A stretch of 64,000 bases of DNA from the NCBI RefSeq assembly GCF_027887165.1, contig NC_077227.1, positions 543,239,189-543,303,188 of the forward strand. The letters are read 5' to 3'. This document shows, one piece after another, positions 32,700 through 43,659 of the stretch; positions within the stretch are counted from its first letter, which is position 1, and each line of letters begins with the position of its first letter. The DNA is from Monodelphis domestica (lineage: Eukaryota > Chordata > Mammalia > Didelphimorphia > Didelphidae). The translations under genes were made by a program, and so were the position numbers. The notes below the pieces were generated by a model that was given only the letters and a program-made list of their open reading frames with translations, did no database searches and was not told where the DNA came from.

Positions 32700-33560
32700 T
32701 AACAGTTGTGGAGAGCTGATGTATTTTTTTAGTTACTTGTAGAAACAATTTTTGGCAATAGTTTTCTGACATTTTTCAATTCAGATTCTCATCCTTCCTT
32801 CCCTCCACAATAGTAAGTAGTCTCAAATAAGTTAGTGCTTCCATGCAATACATATTTTCCTATTGCTCATACTGTAACAAAAGACATATCACATATACAA
32901 TAAAAAAGACTCATGAAGGAAATAAAGCAGAATATGGTATGCTTTTTTGTGCAATCAAACTCTAATTGTTCTTTCTTTGGTTCTGGATAGCATTTTTCAT
33001 TATGAGTTCCTTGTGAATGTATTGGAAACTTGCTTTGCTGACAATTGTTTAATCCTTCAAAGTTAATCCTTGTATAGTAGTTCTGTTCATATATACAATG
33101 ATTTTCTGGTTTTGTTCACTTCACTTTGTATTAGTTCATATAAATCTTTCCAGATTTTTCTAAATTAATCATGTTCCTCATTTATTACAAGGCAATAGTG
33201 TTCCATTACAACCATATACCACAGCTCATTCAGTTCTTCTCTAATAGAGAGCCACCCTTTCAGTTTTCAAACTTTTGTCAAAAAAAAAAAAAGATTTGCT
33301 AAAGTATTTTAACAGATAGGTCTTTTCCCTTATCTCTGATCTTTGGGATATAGATCTAATAATGGCATTGATGGGTATGCATAGTTTTATGGCCCTTTGG
33401 GTTGGGTTCCATATCACTCTCCAGAAAGGTTGTATCAATTCACAGTTCCACCAACAGTATTTTTATGTACCAATTTTTCTACCCCCCCTCCAACATTTAT
33501 CATTTTATCTTTTGATCATATTAGCCAGTTTCCTAGATATGAGATTCTATCAATGGTGAT
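32700..33560 (-). mobile_element. L1 ORF2 end and 3' region, minus strand
   Basis: In antisense: TTCTGGTTTTGTTCACTTCACTTTGTATTAGTTCATATAAATC, AATAGTGTTCCATTACAACCATATACC, AGATCTAATAATGGCATTGATGGGTATGCATAGTTTTATGGCCCTTTGGG, CCATATCACTCTCCAGAAAGGTTGTATCAATTCACAGTTCCACCAACAG, ending CAGTTTCCTAGATATGAG. It covers the same L1 region as 35180-35700 but in the opposite orientation. An A12 run lies at 33281-33292. Confidence 0.75.
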
Positions 33561-33667
33561 ATATTCTTAAGTAAACAAAGGAATAAAGAAAATTATAAAA
33601 GATGAAAAAGATAACTGATTCCAGAAGACTTAAAAGTTACAGCATAGACAAAATTAACAGTCTAAGA

Positions 33668-34291
33668 TAAGAAGGCTTTGACAATATACAACACTCATTC
33701 CTATTGAAAACACTAGAAAGTATAGGAATAGAAGGGTCTTTCCTAAAAATAATGAACAGTCTATATATAAAACAATCAGCAAACATCATCTGCAATGGGG
33801 ATAAACTAGAAGTCTTCCCAATAAGATCAGGAGTGAAACAAGGATGGCCATTATCACCTCTATTATTTAAAATTGTACTAGAAACACTAGTAGTAGCAAT
33901 TCTAGAAGAAAAAGAAATTGAAGGTATTAAAATAGGCAATGAGGAGACCAAGCCATCACTCTTTGCAGATAATATGATGGTCTACTTAAAGAATAAAGAA
34001 AAGAAAAAGCTAGTCGAAATAATCAACAAATTTAGCAAAGTTGCAGGGTACAAAATAAACCTGCATAAGTCTTCAGCATTTCTATATATTTCCAACACAT
34101 CTCAGCAGCAAGAATTAGGAAGAGAAATTCCATTTAAAATCACCCTAGACTGTATAAAATACTTAGGAATCTATCTGCTGAGGCAAACACAGGAACTATA
34201 TGAACACAACTACAAAACACTCTCCACACAATTAAAACTAGTTCTAAATAATTGGAAAAAACATCAATTTCTCATGGGTAGGATGAACTAA
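33668..34291 (+). pseudogene. L1 ORF2 reverse transcriptase fragment
   Basis: The readable frame starts at FDNIQHSFLLKTLESIGIEG (motif A remnant; a stop lies immediately upstream of the FD) and stays open to 34291. Motifs: QSANIICNGDKLEVFP, IRSGVKQGWPLSPLLF (motif B), then LFADNMMVYL. The active-site FADD is FADN here because the second aspartate codon is AAT (33971-33973), a single GAT-to-AAT change. GYKINLHKSSAF and IKYLGIYL complete the palm. L1 uses this domain to copy its RNA at a nicked target. With no endonuclease, a lost catalytic residue and broken frames, this copy is inactive. Confidence 0.85.
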
Positions 34292-35060
34292 CATAATAAA
34301 AATGACCATCCTACCCAAATTAATTTATTTATTTGGTGCCATACCCATTGAACTACCAAAAACTTTTTACTGAATTAGAAAAAAAAACATAACAAAGTTC
34401 ATTTGGAAGAACAAAAATCAAGAATATCCAGGGAAATGATGAAAAAAAACTGCGAAAGAAGGAGGCCTTGAAGTTCTAAATCTCAAACTATACTATAAAA
34501 CAGCGGTCATCAAAACAATTTGGTACTGGCTAAGAGAAAGAAAGTAGGATCAGTGGAATAGACTAGGAGTAAGTGACCTCAGCAAGACAGTCTATGATAA
34601 ACCCAAAGATCGCAGCTTTTGGAGCCAAAATCCACTATTTGATAAAAAAAAAAAAGATGGTATGGGAGAGATTAGATTTAGATCAACACCTCACACCCTA
34701 CACCAAGATAAACTCAGAATGGGTGAATGACTTGAATATAAAGAAGGAAACTATAAGTAAATTAGGTGAATACAGAATAGTATGTTTGTCAGATCTTTAG
34801 GAAAGGAAAGATTTTAAGACCAAGCAAGGGTTAGAAAAAAGTCACAAAACGTAAAATAAATAATTTTGATTACATCATATTAAAAAGTTTTTGTGCAAAC
34901 AAAACCAATGCAACCAAAATTAGAAGGGAAAGAACAAATTGGGAAACAATCTTCATAACAAAAACCTCTGACAAAGGTCTAATTACTCAAATTTATAAAG
35001 AGCTAAATCAATTGTACAAAAAAATCAAGCCATTCTCCAATTGAAAAAAGGACAAGGGAC

Positions 35061-35423
35061 ATGAATAGGCAATTTGCAGTCAAAGAAATCAAAACTATTA
35101 TTAAGTACATGAAAAAGTGCTCTAAATCTCTTATAATCAGAGAGATGCAAATCAAAACAACTCTGAGGTTTCACCTCACACCTAGCAGATTGGCTAACAA
35201 GACAGCAAAGGAAAGTAATGAATGCTGGAGGGGATGTGGCAAAATTGGGACATTAATGCATTGCTGGTGGTGTTGTGAATTGATCCAACCATTCTGGAGA
35301 GCAATTTGGAACTATGCCCAAAGGGCGATAAAAGACTGTCTGCCCTTTGATCCAGCCATAGCACTGCTGGTTTTGTACCCCAAAGAGATAATAAGGAAAA
35401 GACTTGTACAAGAATATTCATAG
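35061..35423 (+). pseudogene. L1 ORF2 C-terminal cysteine-rich fragment
   Basis: A 120-codon frame with the L1 ORF2 C-terminal signature: MNRQFAVKEIKTIIKYMKKC, IIREMQIKTTLRFHLTP, then CWRGCGKIGTLMHCWW with its Cys/His pattern, LIQPFWRAIWNYAQRAI and LPFDPAIALLVLYPKE. The family continues for another 50-60 residues (IAALF..., WNELGGI-type text) in shifted frames to about 35700. The function of this region in L1 is RNA binding and support of reverse transcription. Confidence 0.8.
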
Positions 35424-36084
35424 CTGCACTCTTTGTGTTGGCAAAAAATTTGAAAATGAGGGGATGCCCTTCAATTGGGGAATGGCTGAACAAATTGTGG
35501 CATATGTTGGTGATGGAATACTATTGTGCTCAAAGGAATAATGAACTTGGAGGAATTCCATGTGAACTGGAACAACCTCCAGGAAGTGATGCAGAGTGAG
35601 AGGAGCAGAACCAGAACATTGTACACAGAGACTGATACACTGTGGTACAATCGACGTAATGGACTATTCCATTAGTGGCATTGCAGTAATCCTGAACAAC
35701 TTTGAGGGATATAGGAGAAAAAACACTATCCACATTCAGAGGAAAAACTGTGGGAGTAGAAACACAGAAGAAAAACAACTGCTTGAATACATGATTCGAG
35801 GGGATATGGTTGGGGATGTAGACTCTAAATGAACATCCTAATGCAAACACCAACAACATGGAAATAGGTTTTGATCAAGGACACTTGTAATACCCAGTGG
35901 AATTGTGCATCAGATATGGGAAGGGTGGGGGAGGGGATGGAAGGAAATAATATGATTCTTGTAACCAAGGAATAATGTTCTAAATTGACTAAATAAATTA
36001 ATTTTAAAAAAAGAATGACTTCAAACAAAAGATAAAAAGTGAAGTGGTTGATTGGGGGGGAAATGTTATATTACATAGTTCCTG

Positions 36085-36645
36085 ATAAGGGCTTGGTATC
36101 CACATTATACAAACAGTTAACATATATGTTTGATATATGTTTGTTTATATGTAATCACTCATCACACACATATATGTAAGATCAGAAGTGGTTCCTCAAA
36201 AAATGAGTCAAGGAATAATAACAAGTTCTCAAAAGAAATATTACAATCTATTGAAAATCAATTGAAAGAATACTCCAAATCACAGATAATAAGGGAAGAG
36301 CAAATTAAAATATACCTTGGAAATTGCCAAATTTAACAAAAGATAGAAATCATCCTCATTGAAGAAGTTAATGGAAAATAAGAAAATACTATTTTATTGG
36401 TGGTTACCCTTCAATACAACCATTTTTAAAAACAATTTGTAACTATGCAGATAAAGTGACTGAAATGTCAATACCCTTTGATCAAGAGATTTCATTAGTA
36501 GGCCCATGTCCTCAGGAAGTCATTGACAAAAATAATGTCACTATTTATACTAAATTATTTATAGCAATATTTTTGTGGCAGTAAATCATTGGAAACAAAG
36601 TTAACAAATTAAATGCTTATTGACTGACAAATAAAAGACAGTTGA
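36085..36645 (+). mobile_element. Older L1 3' fragment, plus strand
   Basis: Begins CTGATAAGGGCTTGGTATCCAC, contains ACTCCAAATCACAGATAATAAGGGAAGAGCAAATTAAAA (L1 CTCTAAATCACT...AGAGAAATGCAAATTAAAAC), then CAATACAACCATTTTTAAAAACAATTTG and ATTTATAGCAATATTTTTGTGGC. More diverged than the neighbour at 33.6-36.0 kb. Confidence 0.65.
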
Positions 36646-38170
36646 TATGACATTTCATTGTATATATGTATTATTGTCTCAAGATTTTAGAAACTGGAAC
36701 AGTAAAGTTGACAGTGTTTAAATATGTTAAGGCAAGCACTCCTAAGTTCTATGGTATATATTTAGAATTTTGTTCATTTAAAAAAATAATCATTTGACTT
36801 ACTGCATAATCCATTGTTATAGGGAATTACTTGCCAGACAAAAGGAGCTAATTACATAAATCCAGAAAAGGGAGCTAGAGAAGCCTAGGCAGTATTAGTG
36901 TTTACATGTAAATTTTAAAATCCTTAAAAATTGTTTTAAATCTTCCAATTTAAGACTTCTTGCCTTTAAAAAAATTATAAGAGCCATTCCTTTCCCTCCT
37001 TGCCCCCTAAAGCCCACTCTCAACATAGATAGGAATAAAGACTTTTTATAGTCTCCTAGGATTTCAGAGAGATCCTTGCCAGTACTTGGGTGAGGAGAGG
37101 AGCTTTAATTGAAGACTGATTTAAGATCAGTTCAAATAAATATACACACAATAAAAAAATAACCTGACATGAAAAATGTCCATACTTAAAATTCAGATAT
37201 CAAAATAATCCTGCAAATTCAATTTATAAATTGTATAAGAATTAGATAATTGTCATATTTTTTTATTTATATTGTTATATCAAATACTTATTAATATCCA
37301 AACTTCATGGACAGAAAAGCTTTTAAAATAGAGAGACCTAATGGGGGAGGACAAAAACTTGTAGGAACAGGATAAAGTACATATTATATTTGTTGTCTTA
37401 TTTTGGGAGTTGTTCCAAGGAGATTTTCAATGAGGAAAATTGAATATACATAGATATTGATCATTATTTAATCCTATGAAGTAATGCTATTTTAATTTTC
37501 TTTTCATATTTCCATTGAGCTGGTGCCAATGACCATATTTTTTATAACAACTTCATGCAGTGCAAATTTGTATATATACTTCCACTTCATGGGACTCATT
37601 ATTTTCCTGGGAAATAATTCACAGAACATTAAATATAAAAGAATAATAGCAAGATAGCAACATATTCCACAGCTATTTCTATTTGAACTCTACTGACCAA
37701 AATGAAAAGAAAAGAATCATTTCTATAATGACAATAATGATGATGATAAAAGATTGTCTCCTAAAAAGAACTAAGAATGACTTCCAAGTTATCAAGGGAA
37801 TCGGATGAAAAGAGTTTTTATTAGTCACTTGATCTTTATAGATTACATTAAACCATATAAGTGCATCAAAAAACATTAAGTAAAGTGTTCATCATGTGAA
37901 ATCTTTAATGATATTAAGATACCATTTGATATTAATAAATATAAAATTATTAACATACACCAAGGAAATATAGTAATTGAAGGGATCAATTTTCCACAGA
38001 GATATCAAATTGAACCCAATGGATGAAGTTTATTATATACTAATACTTTGGTCTCACTTGGGAAAGAACCATTGAGTTTAAAGAAAAAGGCTCTGGATTA
38101 AGAGACATGATATCTTGAAATCAAGGTTCAAAGGAAGTAACATGGTCAAATCAATTAATGTCAATGCAAT
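36646..38170. other. Unassigned AT-rich sequence
   Basis: No confident repeat or coding region over about 1.5 kb, apart from a possible MIR trace near 38080-38165. Confidence 0.45.
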
Positions 38171-38176
38171 ACTAGC

Positions 38177-38427
38177 CTTGTTGTAGTTATTCAGTTATTC
38201 AGTCATGTCCGACTCTTCGTAACTTCAAGGACTACATTGCCCATAGGATTTTTTTGGCAAAAAACTTGGAGTGGTTTATCATTTCCTTTCTCAAGTGGAT
38301 TAAGACAAACAGATATTAAGTGACTTGCCCAGGGTGTAACAGCTAGTAGCTATGATGCCAGATTTGAACAAAGGTCTTCCTGATTCGAAGTCCAGCACTC
38401 TATCTATTGAGCCCTCTAATTGCCTCT
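38177..38427 (-). repeat. tRNA-derived CORE-SINE, longer subtype, minus strand
   Basis: In reverse: TTGTTGTAGTTATTCAGTTATTCAGTCATGTCCGACTCTTCGTAAC, GTTTTTTTGGCAAAAAACTTGGAGTGGTTTATCATTTCC, AAGTGACTTGCCCAGGGTGTAACAGCTAGTAGC, CAGATTTGAACAAAGGTCTTCCTGATTCGAAGTCCAGCACTC, TATCTATTGAGCCCTCTAATTGCC. Nearly full length, including the tRNA head. Confidence 0.85.
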
Positions 38428-39501
38428 ATACTAGCCTTAGTATATATGTTTTGGGAATTGTAAAATGGATTAATATAATAATAAATTTGGAAAGTATCCT
38501 AACAAAATCCATACAATATTAATGAAAACCATTTGTCTTCATCTTAAGACAGCCATAGAGAGATCAAGCTTCCCTCTTATAAAAAAAAAAAAAGGAAATT
38601 GAAAGACATTCTTGAGCATATGAAAAACAGGGTAAAATAGGGGTATTTCTTCAGTAAATAGTTATCACTTGTCTCAGAAATAATAGGTACATACAATGAT
38701 AAGTTTGTGGATTATAACTGAAAATGATTAAATTACTAAGATCTAAGAAAGGCAGTCACAATGGCATTCCATGGGTGACATCAACATGAACTCAACCAAA
38801 AATATGTCAACAAGGTACTATCAAACTTATGACTGGTGTATATTTGTTTATAGGAACATAAGTATGTTTATGATAGTATCCTGATCCAGAATCAGGTCAT
38901 TGTCACTAATCATCATGGATGACTTATCCTCAAGGAGCTCATATTTATCAATCAATCAATATTGTTTAAAGAAATGGTAAAAAAAATATACAACACATCA
39001 TTGCAAAATTTTGAAAGTCTCTGAAAGCCTAGCAAGACAAAATCTGATGGTTAGCATTAAACATCAGAAATTCTTTATCTTTCAGAAACCACTAGATAAA
39101 TTCCCATATTATAATTACAGACCCCCAAAAATGTAATTAAGAATTTAGTCTATTAAATGTTTTGGAACCAGAGCATTCTCACACACAAAACTATTGTCCA
39201 CAGCTTACATTGATCCATAAGAATTAAAATGTCCCCATAGGGACAGAGTCAATGATTTCCCTGAAATATCCATATCCTGGTGAGGAATTTCCATAGCCAA
39301 TGTAAATCATAACCTTTTGTCTGTAATTTGTGTTCTTAGTCATTTATATTTTTTGGACATATTTGTTGGTTTGAACAAAAACAAAATTCAGATGAATTAG
39401 AATTTTATCCATTTCAAAACCCATGCTTTCTATGTGAATAGGAACAAGGGACTTGGATACCCACCTCCAAGATTTTTTTTTTGTTCTTAGTTGTTTATAA
39501 C
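38428..39501. other. Unassigned AT-rich sequence
   Basis: No recognised repeat beyond an A12 run at 38581-38592 and a short CAATCAATCAAT run near 38950. No coding region. Confidence 0.45.
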
Positions 39502-39510
39502 ATTGAGAAG

Positions 39511-39722
39511 GGCAGCTGGTGGCCCAGTGGATTGAGAGCCAGGCCTAAAGATAGAAGGGTCTAGGTTTAAATCTGGCCTCAGACATTTCCTGACTGTTTG
39601 ACCCTGGGCAAGTCATTTAACACCTTTTTTGTTAACCCCCATTGCCTAGCCCTTAGCACTCTTTTGCCTTGGAACCAATAAATAAAATTGATTCTAAGAC
39701 AGAACATAAGGGTTTAACAAAA
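39511..39722 (+). repeat. Marsupial tRNA-derived SINE, near full length
   Basis: GGCAGCTGGTGGCCCAGTGGATTGAGAGCCAGGCC opens the tRNA head. Then come ATCTGGCCTCAGACATTTCC, ACCCTGGGCAAGTCATTTAAC, CCCCATTGCCTAGCCC, CTTGGAACCAATAAATAAAATTGATTCTAAGACAG and AGGGTTTAACAAAA. ATTGAGAAG is repeated exactly at 39502-39510 and 39723-39731, giving a clean 9-bp target duplication. Confidence 0.9.
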
Positions 39723-39731
39723 ATTGAGAAG

Positions 39732-40772
39732 TAACTTCTTTAGAGTAACAAAATGAGTGTCTGATGCAAGAATTGAACCAATGTCTTCTTGGCTTTCAGG
39801 TAAGCTTTCTATCTCATATAGCACATTGTACCTCATGACCATACTAAATACTAAATTTCATCACTATACTAAATTCCACCATATGTGGAATAAAAAAGTT
39901 TCAAAATATGTGATTTTGTGGGAGAGACTAAAACTATGTCAGAACACTTTTGGAGTTGTCCTGAAAAATGCATTCAGCGAATCTACTACAGAAGATGAAA
40001 TGAATACATTTGTTTAATTACAAAAAGTAATTAATTTATTCACTCATGTGACAGACCATAGAATATAAAGGGTCTGTACCCATCTCTAAGTTTTGAAACA
40101 CCTTCCTGGATCTGTCACATCCAGAGATCAGATGTTCTTGCGAAGTTCAAGGGGACGAAAATTTCAGGTCTCCAAACCTTGGATTGCCCTTCAACCCATC
40201 TTCCCCTAAAATCACAGTCAGCTGTTTGAGGGCAGCTCTAGAAAAAGGAAGGGACTCAATTCTGGGAAGAGGGAGTTGTCTCATTCCAAGGAGTTCTTTC
40301 TGTCTATTGTCCAGGACCCAAGAGACCCAGGTCTCCTCCCTTTGAGCTTTTAGGTTATACTTTAATCCATTTCTCGCTCTACCCCCTCCTTCCTGGAAAA
40401 ATAAAATAAAATAAAATAAAAGCACTTCAAGGATTAAAAAAAAAAACCCTTTGAATAACCTACTTTGCACACTATAAATAGTTGAGCTGCTTCTTATCAT
40501 ACAGGAAGCAGGATGGATGGAGTCCTTCCGTTTTGCTCTAAGCAAGTCTCAGAAAGGAAAATGTTTTAGAAGAATATCACTCACCTAGCCTGCTTCATTC
40601 ATTCAAGTGGTTCCAAGTAAGTGGGGAAGCGCTAATCAAACAGTGAGGGAGAATTCTCCCACATGCCAACTAGAGTGTTACCACCCAGCTCTGAATGAGA
40701 ACAGGATTCCTGTCATCTGTGGGCAACTGTTCTACTAAGTAAATGGAAAGGCTGTAGGAACTGCCCGCAATG
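39732..40772. other. Unique sequence, moderately GC-rich, with TATA/MEF2-like site
   Basis: No recognised repeat except a short (AAATA)n at 40396-40421 next to an A-run. CTATAAATAG at 40472-40481 fits both a TATA box and a MEF2 site. The 132-codon minus frame at 40147-40545 and the 86-codon plus frame at 39757-40017 have no recognisable domain. Confidence 0.4.
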
Positions 40773-40880
40773 TGTTCCCTCATTCATGCATTCAACAAGC
40801 ATTTATTGACCATCTGCTTCTGGGGACTAAGCTCTGTCAGGAATACAAAGGGAGAAAAAGCCCAGCTTCTTGCCTCAAGC
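40773..40880 (+). repeat. AGCATTTATTA...-type repeat fragment
   Basis: TCATTCATGCATTCAACAAGCATTTATTGACCATCTGC, then CTAAGCTCTGTCAGGAATACAAAGG. Short and diverged. Confidence 0.55.
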
Positions 40881-41757
40881 AACTTTTCATCAACAACAAA
40901 CTTCCCTATCAAAATAACAGGGAATGGGATGATCGGCTGTGCCTAGTCTTTAACCAAAATAAATTCACAGTTTGTCTTTGCAAACAAAACCGTCAAAAGC
41001 TTCAGATTTGTCTCTGTGCACGTGTCAGGTGCTAGGAAGCTGTTGGGCTCCGAAGAGGAGACAGGAGCAGGTGGTGTTTCTTGTGCTGAATGCGCCCGTT
41101 ATCCCCCTTCCAGACACCCCCCACTCAATTTGGCTGAAGGGAGAAGCTGGAAAGGGGACCTTGTGATCACGATTCTATGCAGGGGCTTTTGGGGGAGCAG
41201 GAAGTAGCCCCAGGCATTGTGGTAGTTGGAAAGGATTTGGGTGCTTTGAGGATGGAATGGAAGGCGTTAGGTACCTGAGGTATCTGGGAGCCCAATGTTG
41301 TATCTTTTGATTATCCTGTAGTGCCCATCTTTCCTTTCTAACAGCTCACATGTTCCCTTCTTCCCTCTCAAAGCTGCCAACACCCTCATTACCACATGCC
41401 TCAACTATTGCAATAACCCATTGGCTGGTCCCCCTCTTGAAAGGAATCAGAGAAAGGAACCCTGTCACCCAACCACTTAGTTTTCTAGATCAGGGATCTG
41501 AGTTCTAAATAGGTTCAGTGACTTTCCAGGGTCATACAGGAAAATAAATGGGGGAGTTTCCTTTCAAACTGAGGCACTCCTTCCAAACTCAAAATTCCTT
41601 TCACTATACTGTAGTACAGTAGGGCTTTAAATTTTTATAAATCTAGTTATTTCTTTAAATATACTGGACTTTTCTGTCTAAAAGAATGATGTTATGAATT
41701 CATTTGGGGAAAAAAAAGGAAGAATCATTTCTGAATTAAATTAACTGCTTCCTGCCC
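40881..41757. other. Unique sequence, locally GC-rich
   Basis: 41010-41300 is GC-richer than its surroundings, with scattered CpGs and a CACGTG E-box at 41019-41024. Overlapping short plus frames at 40772-41207 have no known domain and no visible splice structure. A MIR-type trace lies near 41480-41550. Confidence 0.4.
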
Positions 41758-42045
41758 TGGGCAACTAGGTGGCTTAGAGAATAGAGAACCAGGTCTAGAG
41801 ATGGGATGGTCCTGCATTCAAATTTTGCCTCAGACACTTCTTAGCTGTAACCCTAGACAAGTCACTTAACTCTCATTGTCTAGCCTAGTGATGGTGAGCA
41901 TTTTAGAGCCTGAATGCCCAAATTACAATCCTCATGTTGCATGTGAGTCAGGTTCACCAACATGGACCTAGCCCTTACTATTCTTCTGCCTTGGAACCAA
42001 TAAAAAGTATTGATTCTAAAACAGAAGGTAAAGATTTTTTTTTAA
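41758..42045 (+). repeat. tRNA-derived SINE split by an 80-bp insertion
   Basis: Head GGGCAACTAGGTGGCTTAGAGAATAGAGAACCAGG, then CATTCAAATTTTGCCTCAGACAC, ACAAGTCACTTAACTCTCATTGTCTAGC. After the insertion it resumes CTAGCCCTTACTATTCTTCTGCCTTGGAACCAATAAAAAG, TATTGATTCTAAAACAGAAGG. Confidence 0.85.
41885..41964. mobile_element. 80-bp hAT-like miniature DNA transposon
   Basis: It begins CTAGTGATGGTGAGCATTTTAGAGCC and ends GTCAGGTTCACCAACATG. The ends form an imperfect inverted repeat (GTGATGGTGAGC against, in reverse complement, TGTTGGTGAACC). The 8 bp on each side, TGTCTAGC (41877-41884) and GACCTAGC (41965-41972), agree at 6 of 8, and the SINE consensus has one such copy (TGCCTAGC). An 8-bp target duplication is the rule for hAT elements. 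The interior (GCCCAAATTACAATCCTCATGTTGCATGTGAG) matches a marsupial hAT-type repeat I recall, heavily internally deleted. Confidence 0.7.
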
Positions 42046-42928
42046 TTGTCCTCATTGGTCTCCTTTCTGAACTGGAATTTTTGTTTATTTAAGTTGGGGT
42101 TTTCTTAGAGGATATAGGTATCTATCAGGCTATCAGTACTTCCCTCCCAAGATAGCTGTGAGAATTGTATGTCAACTTTTTTTTAATCAGAAGTGATCTC
42201 ATTGGTGAAAAGAAGGTGTATGGTGATGATTAAATGAGATAACAAATGTAAAGTCTTTTGCAGACATTAAAGTGTTTTATTATTATTAATCCACAAATAT
42301 TAGGACTGTGGGAACCTGTTGATGACTTCATTTCCTGAACTTTCCACTGAATTTCAACTGAATTCAAGCAGTGTCTAAAGAGCAATAGAGATGTGTGCTA
42401 GTAAATATTTAACAATCAGGCTCTGGGAGTTTGGGGGAAGAACTTGTGCACTTACACTTTAAGTTTAATCTACATTATTCTTAGCACTTAAGTCTGGGTA
42501 ATCAAAAAACAATAAGTCAAGCTTTGTTGTATAGTGATTGCCAATTTCTGAGTTGTCAATGCTAACACTGAAAATTTAATAATATTTAATAATGACTTCT
42601 AAGAGGTTAGAGTTGTCTCCCACACAATTCTGCTCTCAAGCAATAACCACAGACTTTAGCAACAGCTCTGTGGTATTATTGAGCTTTGTGAAGGGTCTCA
42701 ATATCCAGGAAAATAAATTCACCTATTTGCTTGGGGCATTTCACATGAGCATGCTGCTGTAAAGTCACTGTCTTCTGGTGAATTTTGCCATAGGCCATGC
42801 CTTTCACAACATACAGACGTTCCTATTGCCAACACTTTTTTTCAGGTTTTGACCTACAAAAAGTCAGTGACCACCTCAAATAGCAACCACTCTATTCACC
42901 CTTTTAAAAGTCTGTCCTGAAGATAGTG
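42046..42928. other. Mostly unassigned, with a MIR-type tail at 42205-42295
   Basis: GATGATTAAATGAGATAACAAATGTAAAGTCTTTTGCAGAC...AAAGTGTTTTATTATTATT is a plus-strand MIR-type tail. No other recognised feature. Confidence 0.45.
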
Positions 42929-43655
42929 TGAACCTTAAAAATTCCCAGACCCTACTTCATAAGATTGGATTAAGACCATTCCCCATTTGGGCAGTGAACT
43001 CTACTTAGATCAGGAATGTGAGAACTCTACTTCACCTACTTAAGTCTGCCATAGGGGAAGATAAAATTGTAAACTCTTTTCTGAACAATGAAAAGTACTT
43101 AAACTCATACTTATAATAAGGCAAAAAGTTCTTAAGATAAGTATCTATAAAGGTCAAGCAATTTGTGAATTTACAAGGAACAAAGAGCTGAGAAACTTAT
43201 TCAGAGCTTTCCTGGTGTGAATTACTCAAAAATTTACATCTTCTTAGGTTTGGACTAAGAATGGTCTGTACTTTGAAAAACGTCTACTGTGATTGGTAGA
43301 TGGAAGAATTTAGGGGAGGTGACATAGGAGAAAATTCCCTATTTAAGGAGATGACAGGCTCTTAAAAAAAAAACCAGTCTCTAAGGAGGCTGTTGGGAGA
43401 GGAGTCTCCAAGGAGTCTCTTGGGAGAGGCTCTTGAGGACGAATCTCTTGAGGTCAGTCAGAAAAATCCCTCTCTGGAGAAGGATGGATGGCTGAACTGG
43501 TGTCTGAATCTTTGCTTGAACAGATCTTATAGTGAGTCAATTCCTTTTATACCATATCCAGCAGGCTTGAACCCACGTATTTCTGACTCCAAGATAAATT
43601 CTTTATCCACAACTTCCATCACTGCCATTTATGGTAAGTTATTATTCCTGAACCA
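42929..43655 (+). mobile_element. Probable solo LTR, 727 bp, target duplication AGTG (tentative)
   Basis: It begins TGAACCTTAAAAATTCCC and ends TATTCCTGAACCA. AGTG precedes (42925-42928) and follows (43656-43659). Inside, a TATTTAAGG TATA-like box near 43340 is followed by GTCTCTAAGGAGGCTGTTGGGAG-type R/U5 sequence with direct repeats of GGAGTCTC...TTGGGAGAGG at 43398-43432. The ends share little beyond TG...CA, so the boundaries are less certain than for the other LTRs. The 107-codon frame at 43393-43716 lies across the LTR edge and is not a gene. Confidence 0.5.
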
Positions 43656-43659
43656 AGTG

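Larger units (their letters stand above)
33590..36006 (+). mobile_element. L1 from mid-ORF2 to 3' end, plus strand
   Basis: The longest L1 piece in the window. It runs from the reverse-transcriptase palm through the C-terminal cysteine region to the 3' UTR (GGGAAGGGTGGGGGAGGGGATGG, then TAAATTGACTAAATAAATTAATTTTAAAAAAA). Frameshifts and stops break ORF2 into at least four open segments. It is 5'-truncated in ORF2. Confidence 0.85.

Noticed and set aside
40147..40545. 132-codon minus-strand frame
   Set aside because: Runs over an A-run and an (AAATA) repeat and has low-complexity FFFLILEVLLFYF text; no domain.
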